Positions 10,065-22,664 of a stretch of 64,000 nucleotides of DNA are shown here, in pieces. Both the position numbers and the translations under genes were made by a program. Position 1 is the stretch's first letter, and every line of letters begins with the position of its first letter. This DNA comes from Siphonodentalium dalli (taxonomy: Eukaryota > Mollusca > Scaphopoda > Gadilida > Siphonodentaliidae), in the NCBI GenBank assembly GCA_032622095.1, contig CP136062.1:142988351-143052350 (forward strand), read 5' to 3'. The notes beneath the pieces are model-generated. The model saw only the letters and a program-made list of their open reading frames with translations. It searched no databases and was not told the origin of the DNA.

Positions 10065-11977
10065 TTTTTATTACATATCTCCGTATCATAGTAAGTTGAC
10101 TCACAATCGTACATCTCCGGTACAGAAAATGTGATCTTAATTGAGTTTTAACGTCATTTTAGGGTTAACGCAACAATCAGACAGGGAGCCCGTCTATCCG
10201 CGAGTGACCTTGACCCATCTTTAATGATGCATTTGAAATTAAATTTGGATAGATTTTCCAAAAATATAACCCAATCAGCCCGCTGCGATTTCGGCAAGTG
10301 GGTTGTCGCCCTTGCGTTGAAAAAGTAAAGATAGTAACGACGTGAAACAGTCTAACAGCACTGAATGAAATAGTTCCGTCGACAGATTGCACTAGTGCGA
10401 TTCTGAGAATTATCACACGCCTGGAAACTCGTGCCATCTTGCGAATTACGTTGATAGATATGTAATAAAAATATTTGTTACATGATCTTACCCTTATTCC
10501 ATTCAATAAATTGAGATATATACTACGGACGTAAATATTAGCTCACGCGAGGGATTACTCCTAATTATTTTAGTCCAAATAGGGAAGTGGTGAGTTCTAG
10601 GACACGTACGTGTGTGTAGTGGTCATATTATATTTTTTAAAGATGTAATCTGAGATAAAATAAAATAACATGACTGGCTATGGCATATTAATTATGATGA
10701 TCAATTGTCACCAAACTCCACCATAATAACTTGTCACATCTACTTTGCCATCGCTACTGTGATATACGTGTGTCCGCAGCCATTATGATTGATATAAAAC
10801 GTACACTAGTGGAAATTGTATTCATGATGTCAAATCGGATGGTTTAGCTTTATAGATTATAAAATATCCGATCTGTTTGAAAACAAATCTTAAATACATA
10901 GTGTGGACTTATTTCAGTACATAAAACTGATAAGTTAGTACCAAAACACTATCGCCAATGGAAGAATGTAGCAAGCAATCGCATTTTTTTGGTGATAAAT
11001 ATATATAATTAAGGTAATGATTCCGCGAACAATATTTACTGCATGCATGTATATCGTTTATAAAAATTACGCTGTTTTCTACCTATTTTAAAAATAAAAT
11101 ATGAAAATAACTCATTTGGGTAAGATTACTTGCTACTCTTTTCTGGACCCCCTAGCGGAGTATTCCACGTCACTTTAATTTACCACTGCCGTGCATAAGG
11201 CCACGTTCATACATTCTGAAATTGTGTACGGTATGTTTTGCAGGCACTTCGTCGTAGAAAACCATACGGTGGCAGAATATGAACAGAGACATGCGTGCAT
11301 ATCAAATTCAGCTGTACCACAGCTAAATACTTTATTTTAAATAAGTTTTATTACGATTAATATGGGTATATATAGTCATATGCATCAACAATTGTTTTTT
11401 GTTTTATATATATGATGAAAGTAAATTTATGAGCTACATGTATAGTAGATGGTATATAGCATGCATATCTTTGCACAGTTGTCTTCTGATGGAAGAAGAG
11501 GGAAAGTTCAGTACCACAGCTAAATATGTGATAAGTAAAATCTCTGTAGGTCTTCCTGTAGCGATGCTATCGAAATTAACCTGTATATAGCATGCGAGAA
11601 TCAATCATACATGTATTTGAAAGCAAATATCAGTAGCACCGTTACATGTGCCCATGCATATAGAAATAGTTTATGTTGGAAACATGTTGGCATTACGTTG
11701 GCACCGTTGGCATTACGTTGGCCAAATCTGCCAACGTTAACTTTGGCATCGCCAAATGTTGGGCCAACGTAGTCATGCTATCTGGGTGGATATATATCTA
11801 AATTTTACTTCTCATGATAGATTTGGTAACGATGCATTTTATATATGCATGTATCCAGGATGTTTCCGTTCATATTATGACACCAGCCACAATAAGGTTT
11901 TCTACGACGAAATACCTGAAAAACATATACCGTGCACCATGCGAGTTTGTGAACGTATATAAGCCAGACGCACTCAC
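10065..11977. other. AT-rich DNA without a recognised gene
   Basis: No coding sequence is supported; the 109-codon minus-strand frame at 10177-10506 has no recognisable domain. TTTTTATTACATATCT near 10065 and its inverted form near 10450-10470 may mark a short decayed TIR element. Around 11690-11780 there are several TTGGCA...GCCAA repeats of an unknown MITE-like sequence. Confidence 0.5.
10668..10795 (-). repeat. right arm of a 6.5-kb-spaced inverted repeat
   Basis: Inverted partner of 4290-4412. The match starts near GCTATGGCAT and runs to the GTGTCCGCAGCCA block. It lies about 0.9 kb beyond the end of the Helitron-like array. Confidence 0.6.
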
Positions 11978-12161
11978 CTTTACTAGAATGTGGCGTATCG
12001 AATCTATTTGGCGACGCAGTGCCTTTACTTCCCATGAATTCCTTTCCGGGGTTTGTGGCAAAATAATTCCAGCTCCCAGTCTCATCACAATTTACAATGA
12101 GTTGACGCCCATTGAGCAAAAGGAGCTCCACAATAGTACTCCACACACCCTTTGCGTTCAT
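11978..12161 (-). other. possible orphan exon, function not recognised
   Basis: On the minus strand an open frame of about 60 codons (roughly from GVWSTIVELLLLNGRQL to NRFDTPHSSK) ends at a strong splice-donor consensus, AAAG then GTGAGT (donor at 11977-11972). Its composition is protein-like, with W, C, G and N in balance. The upstream acceptor candidate near 12150 lacks a good pyrimidine tract, and a 142-codon frame lies antisense. I recognise no domain and no companion exon, so it may be chance, a decayed exon or one exon of a gene outside view. Confidence 0.2.
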
Positions 12162-14451
12162 AATATCAAAGCTTTAAATTGCGAAACCGTGTCATGTAGA
12201 TCATATATATACTGTTATGAATTCTTAGCTCACAATATATAGGTTTGTAAAACACATCTATTTCCTTTTTTAATGAATGCGTTTTCTAAATATTGTTGAC
12301 GTATACTGGTGACCAAATGTTGGATGATGTTGTTTGTCTGTCGATGTGAAAACTCATTTACTAACATTACGTGTTTAATGTCGTCACTATACATAGTATT
12401 CATCGCATCCATTTCTAATAAAACATATATCCGGCCTTGTGTGTTGTACGTTCGACAATTGCAGAAATGTGTGCGCTATAGCGGTATATGCGGTGTACGA
12501 TGGTCCTTCCAAGGCAGTCCGGTCCACCTTTATATGAATAAATTACTTATAGTTTAGCAAATAGTGCAACACTAGCTGAAACTATTCAGCGTCGAAGGGG
12601 CCTACGGTCCCTTTGTGCACATTCTGAATTTAGACAGAGGCGGCCCCTTTGATTAAAACAAAAATTGAGCTCCTTGCTCAAATTAACAAACATTTTTTTT
12701 TAAATGTGTTCAATCTCTTTAATAATTTTTTTTTTAATAAAATGTTTGAAGAACTAACGCAATTATAACCTCCGTAGGGTAACCCGACTCACTACACCAA
12801 ATTTCATGACTCAAATTCCAATAGTTGTTCTTATACTTATACATTTAGTTCCTCTCATGACAGTATATTAATCAGTTTATTTAAATTTGTCCTGCAATGT
12901 AGCAATGTAATGTCAATTTTACAAGTTAATACATAGTCATTTGAGTAAATAAATTCCAGTAATGCTCATTACATGAACACATATATGAAATTGAAAGCAA
13001 AGCTTTCCTTTACAAACCATAGAATCGTGGTCACTGGTCTATTAGTAATGTCAAACCTCCATATATCTTTCTGTAGACAGCTTTAATAATATAACAATCA
13101 TACCTGTTACCATTGTGTGAGTTATATAACTTGTGACTCCTTGGAATTTTAATACATGTAACTCGTATTCGTTTCTCAACCATATTCTGATTAATAGCAT
13201 GTATAAGATAATAGATAATAATTTATTTAGTAATATATAACCAACATAACAATAAAGGGTACAAAATCAATAAAGTATGGTATATATCACAGGGAGGTGG
13301 TATGACCAATTGGACGTCTTCCTACACCTCCCATAGAATAAACATATTCAGACTCTGAGCTACCCCACGACAATGTGGTATTTCGTATTTGGCCTGCCAG
13401 GCTAGTTATTGTATGAGACTGAAATACATTTCTTCAAATATGGTTCTAACTATAGTTATCCAATTGAAAATACTTAATCATAAATTTAATCTATAAATTA
13501 TAGATAGATTACGGATGACCAGAAAGAAGATGACTGAAGATGACTGATGAGATAGATATTATTTTATTATTGCGGTGATCAGAGTATTCTTGTCATAGAT
13601 TCAATTCAATTAGACTAAGAGTGATAAATTTATAATGTACTGCATGCGGTGTACTCAATACATAAAACATGGATAAATGCTATGTCATTCTTATCTGTCT
13701 GTATTTACACAGCCCATACTCTTTATGCAATGATTTTATTCTCATGACACATGACAGATGCGTATGGAGATTAACATAACTTATATACAAAAACAGGACA
13801 TATATATAGAAACCCAAATTATTGAGCCATTATAAGCCAATATTGGAATTTTGCATTATTCAAAACCAAATGCTATATAGTTGGAAATTTTATTAGATCA
13901 AATCCTGTACAATCTGGTATAGTTGGAAATGTTATGGTCTCACCCACCCTCATAGTTGGACCTCTCTAGCAACGTCCCTGCAAACATACGGACGGACAGA
14001 CAGACCCTACTCCTTTACACATATATAGATAAGTCCACGGCATTGAAATTAGGTTCGTTAATAATGCATGTAGCGTACACTGTCCCGTTACATATGGTTG
14101 TCATACTGCAATAGTTCCCTGTCTATATTGTAATTTAAATAGACTATAATTGCAACAGTGCCATGCACATCTCATTTCACACAAGCCTAATGTTGTTGAA
14201 AATGAGATTATCGTAAAATGCAGTAGAAATATCCTCTTGTATATTCGGTGCTTACGATCTACACATTGTCATGCACGTCGTATATATCAATGTTGGCGTT
14301 ATCACGACGGGTCATGAGAGGGAGTGTGCTATATATGTTTGCGTTCGAAAATCCTGGAGTTCCTCCACGGAATTACAGTGATCCAAGAACTCCTCAGCAA
14401 CTTAATTGGTTCAAATAACTTATTGATCGAATAAATATCGAGTTCTGGTTC
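12162..14451. other. AT-rich DNA with no gene seen
   Basis: About 2.3 kb with poly-A/poly-T tracts around 12690-12740 and many stop codons in all frames. A GGCCTACGGTCCC / GGCGGCCCC stretch near 12600-12650 is the only GC-rich part. No domain, RNA gene or long repeat was recognised. Confidence 0.5.

Positions 14452-14484
<33 letters not shown>
14452..14484. repeat. (TCA)11 microsatellite, probable LINE tail
   Basis: Eleven perfect TCA repeats. Read on the minus strand this is (TGA)n located about 105 bp after the stop of the RT C-terminal fragment at 14591. That is the expected place for the 3' microsatellite tail of a CR1- or L2-like LINE. Confidence 0.85.
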
Positions 14485-14590
14485 ATGTTTGGTGAGTAAG
14501 TCGCCATTACTTTTACCCCTTTCACATAATGACATACATGTATAGAATAACATAAATGAATTAATTCAGTTTTAAAGTTATCCATGACGT

Positions 14591-14850
14591 TTAGTCGAAC
14601 ATATACCGCTCGTTATAACAGTTGTTATCGAATAGCTCCTTGAACTGTTGAACCGATTCAATGGAAACAATGTAATCTGATAAACCATTCCAGTTTGTAA
14701 TCACTCTCTGGGAAAAGAAATATTTTCGCACATCTTTGACAATAATTATTATGTTCTTTTGCATCTTATGCTTGTGTCCTTGGTGTCGATGTTCGCCTTG
14801 TTCGGTGGTAGCACTTAACACATTATATATACTATGATTTCTTATTAGGT
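14591..14850 (-). pseudogene. LINE ORF2 C-terminal fragment
   Basis: The minus-strand frame ends in a canonical tail of LINE ORF2 proteins: GHKHKMQK, then VRKYFFSQRVITNWNGLSDY, then SVQQFKELFDN, corresponding to the family pattern R-x-FFS-x-RV-x-x-WN-x-L followed by V-x-x-FK. Only the last 70-80 residues are recognisable, so the insertion is strongly 5'-truncated. The same reading frame continues to 15019, but that part shows no RT homology. Confidence 0.75.
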
Positions 14851-16620
14851 GCCACGAAATTTGGCTCAGGACTATCCGGTAAGAATTTTTTTTTGCTTGC
14901 GCTTGAGCTTCAGGCAGGGTATTGTATAGGCTTGGTCGGGTGTTGTCTGCAGGAAGTTCTCGCCCGACACGCGATGAGCCGGTTTGTTTTTCTCCGTTTT
15001 GCCAGTGGTCTGGTAGCATAAGTAAGTTTGGAGTTTGGGATGATACCCGGGAAGATTTGAAAGGGCCGTCGGCCCTCTCCTACAACCCACTTTTGAATGC
15101 CGTAATTCCGCTGAAGAGCGTTTGTAGAGTTTGAGAGATTGATATAAGCCCATGCACAGTAGGTGTTTGCCTACTGTGCATGAGGTGGATGCCACCAAAG
15201 CAAGAAGCGAAGCCCCACCCCCATTCCGAACCAGGAACGGCGGAGAAGACTTACCTTGATTTATCTGTGTGAGTTTTGTGCGTTGGTATGTAAATATATT
15301 GTTTCGAGTTGTGAATAGTTGTACATAATGTCCTATTTAGTGCTTGCATGGACTCCAGTTGCCTTAGTCTGTTGTATTCCGGGATTGTACGACGGGCTCA
15401 ACTCTAGGAAGAGGGTGCAATGCCAGCCGGTTGACTTAAGGTCGGTTGGGGCTCCTCAACTCTCGATGGTGCAATGCCCGCCTTCCACTCCTGTGCGAGT
15501 GTCAGAACCCGTTGACCTGATTGTGTAGTGCGTGCGCAGACGAGGAAGCAGCTGAGGCCAGACTGTGTTGGTTGGTGTGTCTCTGAAGGTTTTGAGTGCC
15601 TAGTAGTGTTTCCAATTATTATGTCCCACCCGTCCTCCCATAAGCACAGGCGTGGGTGAAAGCATGTATTTGCAGATTTGTATATGTAGTTGTTAGTGTT
15701 CAGGTTTGTGAATTTGTTGTATTGTGTAAAGATTTTACAAGGTTTAGCAGGTTAGTTGGTAGTTTGGTGGAGATAATTACTCAATGGCTTATACTACGGC
15801 CAGGACAAGCGCATCTGTGCCGCCCGAGGACATTCATCAGCACCAAATGAGCCATCTAGGGGCCTGAGCCCGCTACCCTAGGTTTTGATATTATTGTTAG
15901 TCTTGTTAGGCGGTCGATATGCGGATTTTGCATGAAATGGGTTAGTACATATGAGATGGGTTGTTTATACTGAGTTCTAGCATTGGACTTTATTGAGGAC
16001 TTGCATTATTACAGGGGTCGTGGTCATCCACTGTGTTCACCTGCCGATGGGCAGTACGCACCAAAGAGCCATTTGAAACATAATGGATAATGACCTGTAT
16101 TCTAGGAGGGGATGACTGATGGAATTACCTGTTTGGGGTGTTGTTCCGTGTGTAGCTGGAAGAGAGTTTGATTATTAGACTTACTATCCGTGTGACTGTA
16201 CTGTGTTAGCAACCTGATCGACCTCGCGTTTTTTATTGAGTTCTGTGAGATAAGTCTATTTGTTTGTTGTCGATTGGAAGTGTTGATTAAATTGGGGATG
16301 CATTGATATATGTTTATTGCCTCCTCTTTAAGGAGAGATGATGTGATATATAATACAATGTGCAGTGTATATGTACATAATATATTGATACAATGAACAC
16401 ACACACATAACGTAACGTACTACTGTATGTCACTATTGGGGAATAGTAAATCGTAATGATCATATGTAATTCTGCTTCGATCGCAGATAACACCAACGTT
16501 TCCATTGTTATGGTTGGTGCAATCGACTGGGATTGGCGTTTGTTGTAAAATTGTAATCCGCAGATAGTGGAAACGATTGTACAAGGACGGCGATATATCA
16601 GTAGTATGTTACATTCTGGT
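14851..16620. other. non-coding interval between two LINE relics
   Basis: Mixed-composition sequence, including GC-richer parts near 15000-15250 and 15370-15530. No domain was recognised in any frame. On the minus strand GTAAGT follows ATCAAG near 15255, but there is no supporting exon. A perfect hairpin is listed separately. Confidence 0.4.
15151..15182. repeat. perfect 13-bp stem hairpin
   Basis: CATGCACAGTAGG and its exact complement are separated by a 6-nt loop (TGTTTG). A further GGTGG/CCACC pairing follows at 15184-15198. It may be part of an unrecognised short repeat or structured RNA; nothing in the context decides. Confidence 0.7.
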
Positions 16621-16692
16621 GTTCAGGAGACAATTAATTTATCAAGTGTAAAGTGTACACTAAAATGAAGATGTGCTGAATTAAACATCGGG

Positions 16693-18690
16693 TCATTCGC
16701 ATCGTATAAGTCGACAAGAATTCAATAGGAAGGTTGCTGTGTCAACGATAACTGCGTCCATCATGTCAGCGATATTCGGTGGCATTGTTACGGGTTCACC
16801 ACCCAAAAGAACGGCCATCAGATGTTGCAGAGATAGGTTATCCAGAAACATGAACATGGCGATACCATACACGTTGACAATATGATTCCAGTAGTTATAT
16901 CGTAGCATGTGCATTATATCAGAATTACACGACCAAATGATATGGAACAGTTCGTTACTGTAGCGAAAGTTACACAAGTGACACAGAGCATTATTGTCAT
17001 ACGTCGATCTGTTGAGAAGTAGAGCGAGGTTCTGTAGTGGGGTCGCGCGTGCGAGGTTTTTCTTAGCTATGCCCCATATTTTCCACAACATAGTCGGAGA
17101 AGGGTGACACTGTGCGAACAGTGATAGCTTATTATTGTTCTCCATTGCGGAGTGCCATTCCTCGTGGTAATCTGATTCAACATGTTGACGAATTAAATTC
17201 TTCCAGACAGCATTGGACGGGAATTGACCGTTTTCTAAGAAATCTGTCAAGTGATAAGTCAGGTTATACATATCCAGTATTGGGAATATGTCGGCAACGA
17301 ACCCCGATGGTGGTCGATTAAACAACAGGTACTGATATGATTTAAATAGAAACAATTGAAGTGCGATTTGGTGTCCAATAGGTAGATGAATAAGTTTCTC
17401 AAGGAAGCACAGTTTCCGAATATGGACTTCTCTTACAATGGGCAGCATACCCAGCAGTCCTAGTGCAATGTGTGTTGGTGTCCTTGTCGGAAGAGATTGG
17501 ATGTGCTTAACGCATGTTCGAGCCGATCTTTCAAGAGTGAGTAGCGCTGTACCATTGTTCATAGGTAGCAATTCGCAGCCATAGATGGCCTTCGGTCGAA
17601 CTACACTCTGTATCAGCTTCGACATCACAGCCGGCGAACACGATCGCAGTACGCGTTTTCCGGCAAGACCAAAGTAAGTTCTCCTGAGTTTGTGAGACAT
17701 GTATTCATAACGAATCAAGGCGTTGTTAGATTTGGTTTGGAGAATACCAAGGTGGGTACATTGTGAGGCTTCATTGATGGAGCTTTCGCCTAGTTGCCAC
17801 TGTCTAGATTCATCTTGTTGACGGTCCGTTTCGCTGAATACAACAACCTTGCTTTTAGTATTGGAGAATTCAAAATTCCACCCAAGGCTGTAATCATAGC
17901 AGATTGCAAGAAGTTTATCGAGGCCAGCTTTTGTAAATGGCATCACAGCAATATCGTCAGCAGTCGTTGGGGCAACACACGAAATATTGTGAACAATCGC
18001 GCCTTCTCTTGTAGTTGAGAGATCCCTCAGCAGGTCGTTCACGAACACCAGGTAGAGAAAGGGGGAACTGACCGCCCCCTGTCTGGTTCCTTGTTCGATA
18101 CGGAGAGGTTGCGAGATGTTGCCACTACAGAGAACCTGGCTGGTGCAAGCCATGTGCATCTGGAGTATAGTGCGAAACAGTTTCCCTCTAATACCAAAGT
18201 TGTGAAGTTTAAACATGAGACCAGAATACCACACTCGATCAAATGCTTTCTGCGAATCTAGAAAGCAAACAAAGGTCCTTGGTCCCAAGTCTGATGCGTA
18301 TGAAATGGTTTCTTGTACGATGAAGGCGGTCATCAAACAGCTGATGCCTTTTTGGAACCCATTTTGGAGTTTGTTGGGAAATTTGGACACAAGTTCGCTG
18401 GATAATATACGATTCATGATTATTGTTTCGAATAGCTTGTAGATGACCGGAGGAGAGTTATGGCACGGTAGCTGTCGTGTTTGTGCCGAGGCTTCGGATC
18501 GCCCTTAAAGAGAGGCACGATCAAACCGACCTTGAGTTCTCGCGGTACATGCTCTAGTCTGAGAATTCCATTAAAGAAGCCACACAGCATGGTGCGAAGA
18601 GATTTTGGACTGTACAAAAGGTGTTCATTCACAATGTTGTCGATGCCTCCTGCTTTGTTGAGTTTGAGTGAACGAATAGCAGAGTTTACT
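16693..18690 (-). pseudogene. LINE reverse transcriptase, 3' copy
   Basis: The minus-strand frame 18417-16693 gives 574 residues from RT palm motifs to the ORF2 stop. Visible motifs in order: QNGFQKGISC, FLDSQKAFDRVW (motif A with the catalytic Asp), IEQGTRQGAVSSPFLY (motif B), TADDIAV (motif C, with T in place of the usual F or Y before ADD), and CTHLGI. A C-terminal CHLCNFRYSNELFHIIWSC stretch is a possible CCHC-like zinc knuckle. The fingers segment (HVPRELKVGLIVPLFKGDPK, then YRAITLL) lies in another frame at 18632-18420, split off by a one-base frameshift near 18460. Confidence 0.85.
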
Positions 18691-19855
18691 TCCGCAAGAG
18701 AGATTGGATCAGAAAGGTAATTTGTCGAGAAATCCTGATGCTCTGGGTCGAGTATGTCTGCGAGATGATTCTCAATGTCGCGCTCGAACGATGGGTCTTT
18801 GTGTGGAGTTTTGGAATATAGCTTAGAGAAATATTCTCTCCAACTAACAACTTAGTAACAAGTATGTCTGAAGGATCACGAACCATTGTACCGTTGAATT
18901 CCATTTCGTGTGCAAAAGAATCACGTTATTTATCTGAATTAACTAACTTCCAGAATTTTGTTTGATCAGAACTTGCATAATGTTCAATATTGTTGCTGAT
19001 TCTCGTGGTGTAGGCACTGGTCTCACGACGAAGTATGCGACGGAAGTTGCGTTTGGAATGTTTATAGTCAGTGTACGATTTAGAAGCAACAGATCGAGGT
19101 TTCCCTGCAATGACCCAGTTATATCTGCAAAACCTGGAGTGGTTACGTAGAGATTTCAATGCGTCGTTCCAATATGGCTTGGTGTGGCTCTTGTACTGCT
19201 TTTGTCCAACAGAAACTTGGGCTGCGTTGAGTAGGATTGTAACAATCTCACTATATGTGCGAGACAGATCTGCTGTAGAATTGATGGTGATCGATGAGGT
19301 ACATTGAGAGTCTAAAGCACGATGGAATGCATCCTCATCAAGTCGTTTCCAGTTAAATTTTACATTATTGTGCGATTTCTCTGACGACATGAGACCACTT
19401 GCAGAATATGGTATTTTCAATGAAAGTGTCACTGGCACATGACATGATGTATTGTTCGGAAAGTCACTTATGATTTCACAATGCGAAACGAGGTCGTACA
19501 TTGTTACAGGAACGATTATATGGTCAAGCAGAGTGGGTGATCCCATCGAGGTACACGGGAAGAACGAGTATCGTTCACCCACGCATTTATTTGAAGTCGT
19601 GGTTGAGATACATTTTAGTCTGTTGAGAAATTCAGAGAAGACTTTCGAGCGACCGTTATGTCCTGTTGGTGGGTTATCAACACGGGAATCTCCAAGGTGT
19701 ACATTGAAGTCTCCCATGATAATCACATATCCGTAATCTGAATAGAAGTTGATACAGTTTTCGAGTTTTTGGAGACATTCTTCAAAATGAGCGTCATTAT
19801 GGCTTGTGCTCGGCAAGTATATATACCTGCAGAACAGTTAATGGAAATTCCTGCT
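17047..19855 (-). repeat. tandem duplication inside the LINE, unit 1
   Basis: This block aligns to 19857-22664 with an offset of 2809-2810 bp and only a few differences by eye (for example one base missing near 21412 and G/A at the nonsense codon near 18926). Its right end TTCCTGCT is followed by one extra T and then directly by GCGTGCGAGG of unit 2. Confidence 0.9.
18691..19855 (-). pseudogene. LINE endonuclease domain, 3' copy (5'-truncated)
   Basis: The frame 19816-18926 covers the C-terminal half of an APE-type endonuclease: VIIMGDFNVHLGD (catalytic Asp-Phe-Asn), LDHIIVP, then SCHVPVTLSL, where the catalytic His is expected. The frame stops at a nonsense codon near 18926 (TAA) where the sister copy has CAA. 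The N-terminal half is missing because the duplication breakpoint is at 19855. Confidence 0.8.
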
Positions 19856-19856
19856 T

Positions 19857-21494
19857 GCGTGCGAGGTTTTTCTTAGCTATGCCCCATATTTTCCACAACA
19901 TAGTCGGAGAAGGGTGACACTGTGCGAACAGTGATAGCTTATTATTGTTCTCCATTGCGGAGTGCCATTCCTCGTGGTAATCTGATTCAACATGTTGACG
20001 AACTAAATTCTTCCAGACAGCATTGGACGGGAATTGACCGTTTTCTAAGAAATCTGTCAAGTGAGAAGTCAGGTTATACATATCCAGTATTGGGAATATG
20101 TCGGCAACGAACCCCGATGGTGGTCGATTAAACAACAGGTACTGATATGATTTAAATAGAAACAATTGAAGTGCGATTTGGTGTCCAATAGGTAGATGAA
20201 TAAGTTTCTCAAGGAAGCACAGTTTCCGAATATGGACTTCTCTTACAATGGGCAGCATACCCAGCAGTCCTAGTGCAATGTGTGTTGGTGTCCTTGTCGG
20301 AAGAGATTGGATGTGCTTAACGCATGTTCGAGCCGATCTTTCAAGAGTGAGTAGCGCTGTACCATTGTTCATAGGTAGCAATTCGCAGCCATAGAGGGCC
20401 TTCGGTCGAACTACACTCTGTATCAGCTTCGACATCACAGCCGGCGAACACGATCGCAGTACGCGTTTTCCGGCAAGACCAAAGTAAGTTCTCCTGAGTT
20501 TGTGAGACATGTATTCATAACGAATCAAGGCGTTGTTAGATTTGGTTTGGAGAATACCAAGGTGGGTACATTGTGAGGCTTCATTGATGGAGCTTTCGCC
20601 TAGTTGCCACTGTCTAGATTCATCTTGTTGACGGTCCGTTTCGCTGAATACAACAACCTTGCTTTTAGTATTGGAGAATTCAAAATTCCACTCAAGGCTG
20701 TAATCATAGCAGATTGCAAGAAGTTTATCGAGGCCAGCTTTTGTAAATGGCATCACAGCAATATCGTCAGCAGTCGTTGGGGCAACACACGAAATATTGT
20801 GAACAATCGCGCCTTCTCTTGTAGTTGAGAGATCCCTCAGCAGGTCGTTCACGAACACCAGGTAGAGAAAGGGGGAACTGACCGCCCCCTGTCTGGTTCC
20901 TTGTTCGATACGGAGAGGTTGCGAGATGTTGCCACTACAGAGAACCTGGCTGGTGCAATCCATGTGCATCTGGAGTATAGTGCGAAACAGTTTCCCTCTA
21001 ATACCAAAGTTGTGAAGTTTAAACATGAGACCAGAATACCACACTCGATCAAATGCTTTCTGCGAATCTAGAAAGCAAACAAAGGTCCTTGGTCCCAAGT
21101 CTGATGCGTATGAAATGGTTTCTTGTACGATGAAGGCGGTCATCAAACAGCTGATGCCTTTTTGGAACCCATTTTGGAGTTTGTTGGGAAATTTGGACAC
21201 AAGTTCGCTGGATAATATACGATTCATGATTATTGTTTCGAATAGCTTGTAGATGACCGGAGGAGAGTTATGGCACGGTAGCTGTCGTGTTTGTGCCGAG
21301 GCTTCGGATCGCCCTTAAAGAGAGGCACGATCAAACCGACCTTGAGTTCTCGCGGTACATGCTCTAGTCTGAGAATTCCATTAAAGAAGTCACACAGCAT
21401 GGTGCGAAGAGTTTTGGACTGTACAAAAGGTGTTCATTCACAATGTTGTCGATGCCTCCTGCTTTGTTGAGTTTGAGTGAACGAATAGCAGAGT
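19857..21494 (-). pseudogene. LINE reverse transcriptase, 5' copy (3'-truncated)
   Basis: The frame 21227-19797 repeats the RT motifs A, B and C of the other copy almost residue for residue. It is cut at the duplication join, where it reads out of frame into endonuclease sequence, so it lacks the CCHC-like C-terminus. It shares the frameshift after YRAITLL with the other copy. It also has its own one-base deletion near 21412 that disrupts the fingers region. Confidence 0.85.
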
Positions 21495-22664
21495 TTACTT
21501 CCGCAAGAGAGATTTGATCAGAAAGGTAATTTGTCGAGAAATCCTGATGCTCTGGGTCGAGTATGTCTGCGAGATGATTCTCAATGTCGCGCTCGAACGA
21601 TGGGTCTTTGTGTGGAGTTTTGGAATATAGCTTAGAGAAATATTCTCTCCAACTAACAACTTAGTAACAAGTATGTCTGAAGGATCACGAACCATTGTAC
21701 CGTTGAATTCCATTTCGTGTGCAAAAGAATCACGTTGTTTATCTGAATTAACTAACTTCCAGAATTTTGTTTGATCAGAACTTGCATAATGTTCAATATT
21801 GTTGCTGATTCTCGTGGTGTAGGCACTGGTCTCACGACGAAGTATGCGACGGAAGTTGCGTTTGGAATGTTTATAGTCAGTGTACGATTTAGAAGCAACA
21901 GATCGAGGTTTCCCTGCAATGACCCAGTTATATCTGCAAAACCTGGAGTGGTTACGTAGAGATTTCAATGCGTCGTTCCAATATGGCTTGGTGTGGCTCT
22001 TGTACTGCTTTTGTCCAACAGAAACTTGGGCTGCGTTGAGTAGGATTGTAACAATCTCACTATATGTGCGAGACAGATCTGCTGTAGAATTGATGGTGAT
22101 CGATGAGGTACATTGAGAGTCTAAAGCACGATGGAATGCATCCTCATCAAGTCGTTTCCAGTTAAATTTTACATTATTGTGCGATTTCTCTGACGACATG
22201 AGACCACTTGCAGAATATGGTATTTTCAATGAAAGTGTCACTGGCACATGACATGATGTATTGTTCGGAAAGTCACTTATGATTTCACAATGCGAAACGA
22301 GGTCGTACATTGTTACAGGAACGATTATATGGTCAAGCAGAGTGGGTGATCCCATCGAGGTACACGGGAAGAACGAGTATCGTTCACCCACGCATTTATT
22401 TGAAGTCGTGGTTGAGATACATTTTAGTCTGTTGAGAAATTCAGAGAAGACGTTCGAGCGACCGTTATGTCCTGTTGGTGGGTTATCAACACGGGAATCT
22501 CCAAGGTGTACATTGAAGTCTCCCATGATAATCACATATCCGTAATCTGAATAGAAATTGATACAGTTTTCGAGTTTTTGGAGACATTCTTCAAAATGAG
22601 CGTCATTATGGCTTGTGCTCGGCAAGTATATATACCTGCAGAACAGTTAATGGAAATTCCTGCT
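19857..22664 (-). repeat. tandem duplication inside the LINE, unit 2
   Basis: Second copy of the 2.8-kb block. At its left end the sequence matches 17047 onward (GCGTGCGAGGTTTTTC), and at its right end it continues into the unique 5' part of the element (CTAACTTAATTTGG). The join at 19855/19857 has no obvious microhomology beyond one added base. Confidence 0.9.

Noticed and set aside
11814-12242. 142-codon plus-strand frame
   Set aside because: Unstructured composition; the antisense frame with a good splice donor is the better, though weak, candidate.
15245-15262. ACTTACCT stretch resembling the 5' end of U1 snRNA
   Set aside because: Only eight bases match. The rest does not follow U1 in sequence or spacing, and no Sm-like site or second stem was recognised.
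14591-16620. Idea that the LINE fragment at 14591 belongs to the LINE at 16620-24020
   Set aside because: The C-terminal sequences differ and the larger LINE has its own ORF2 stop at 16693, so two separate LINE families are present.
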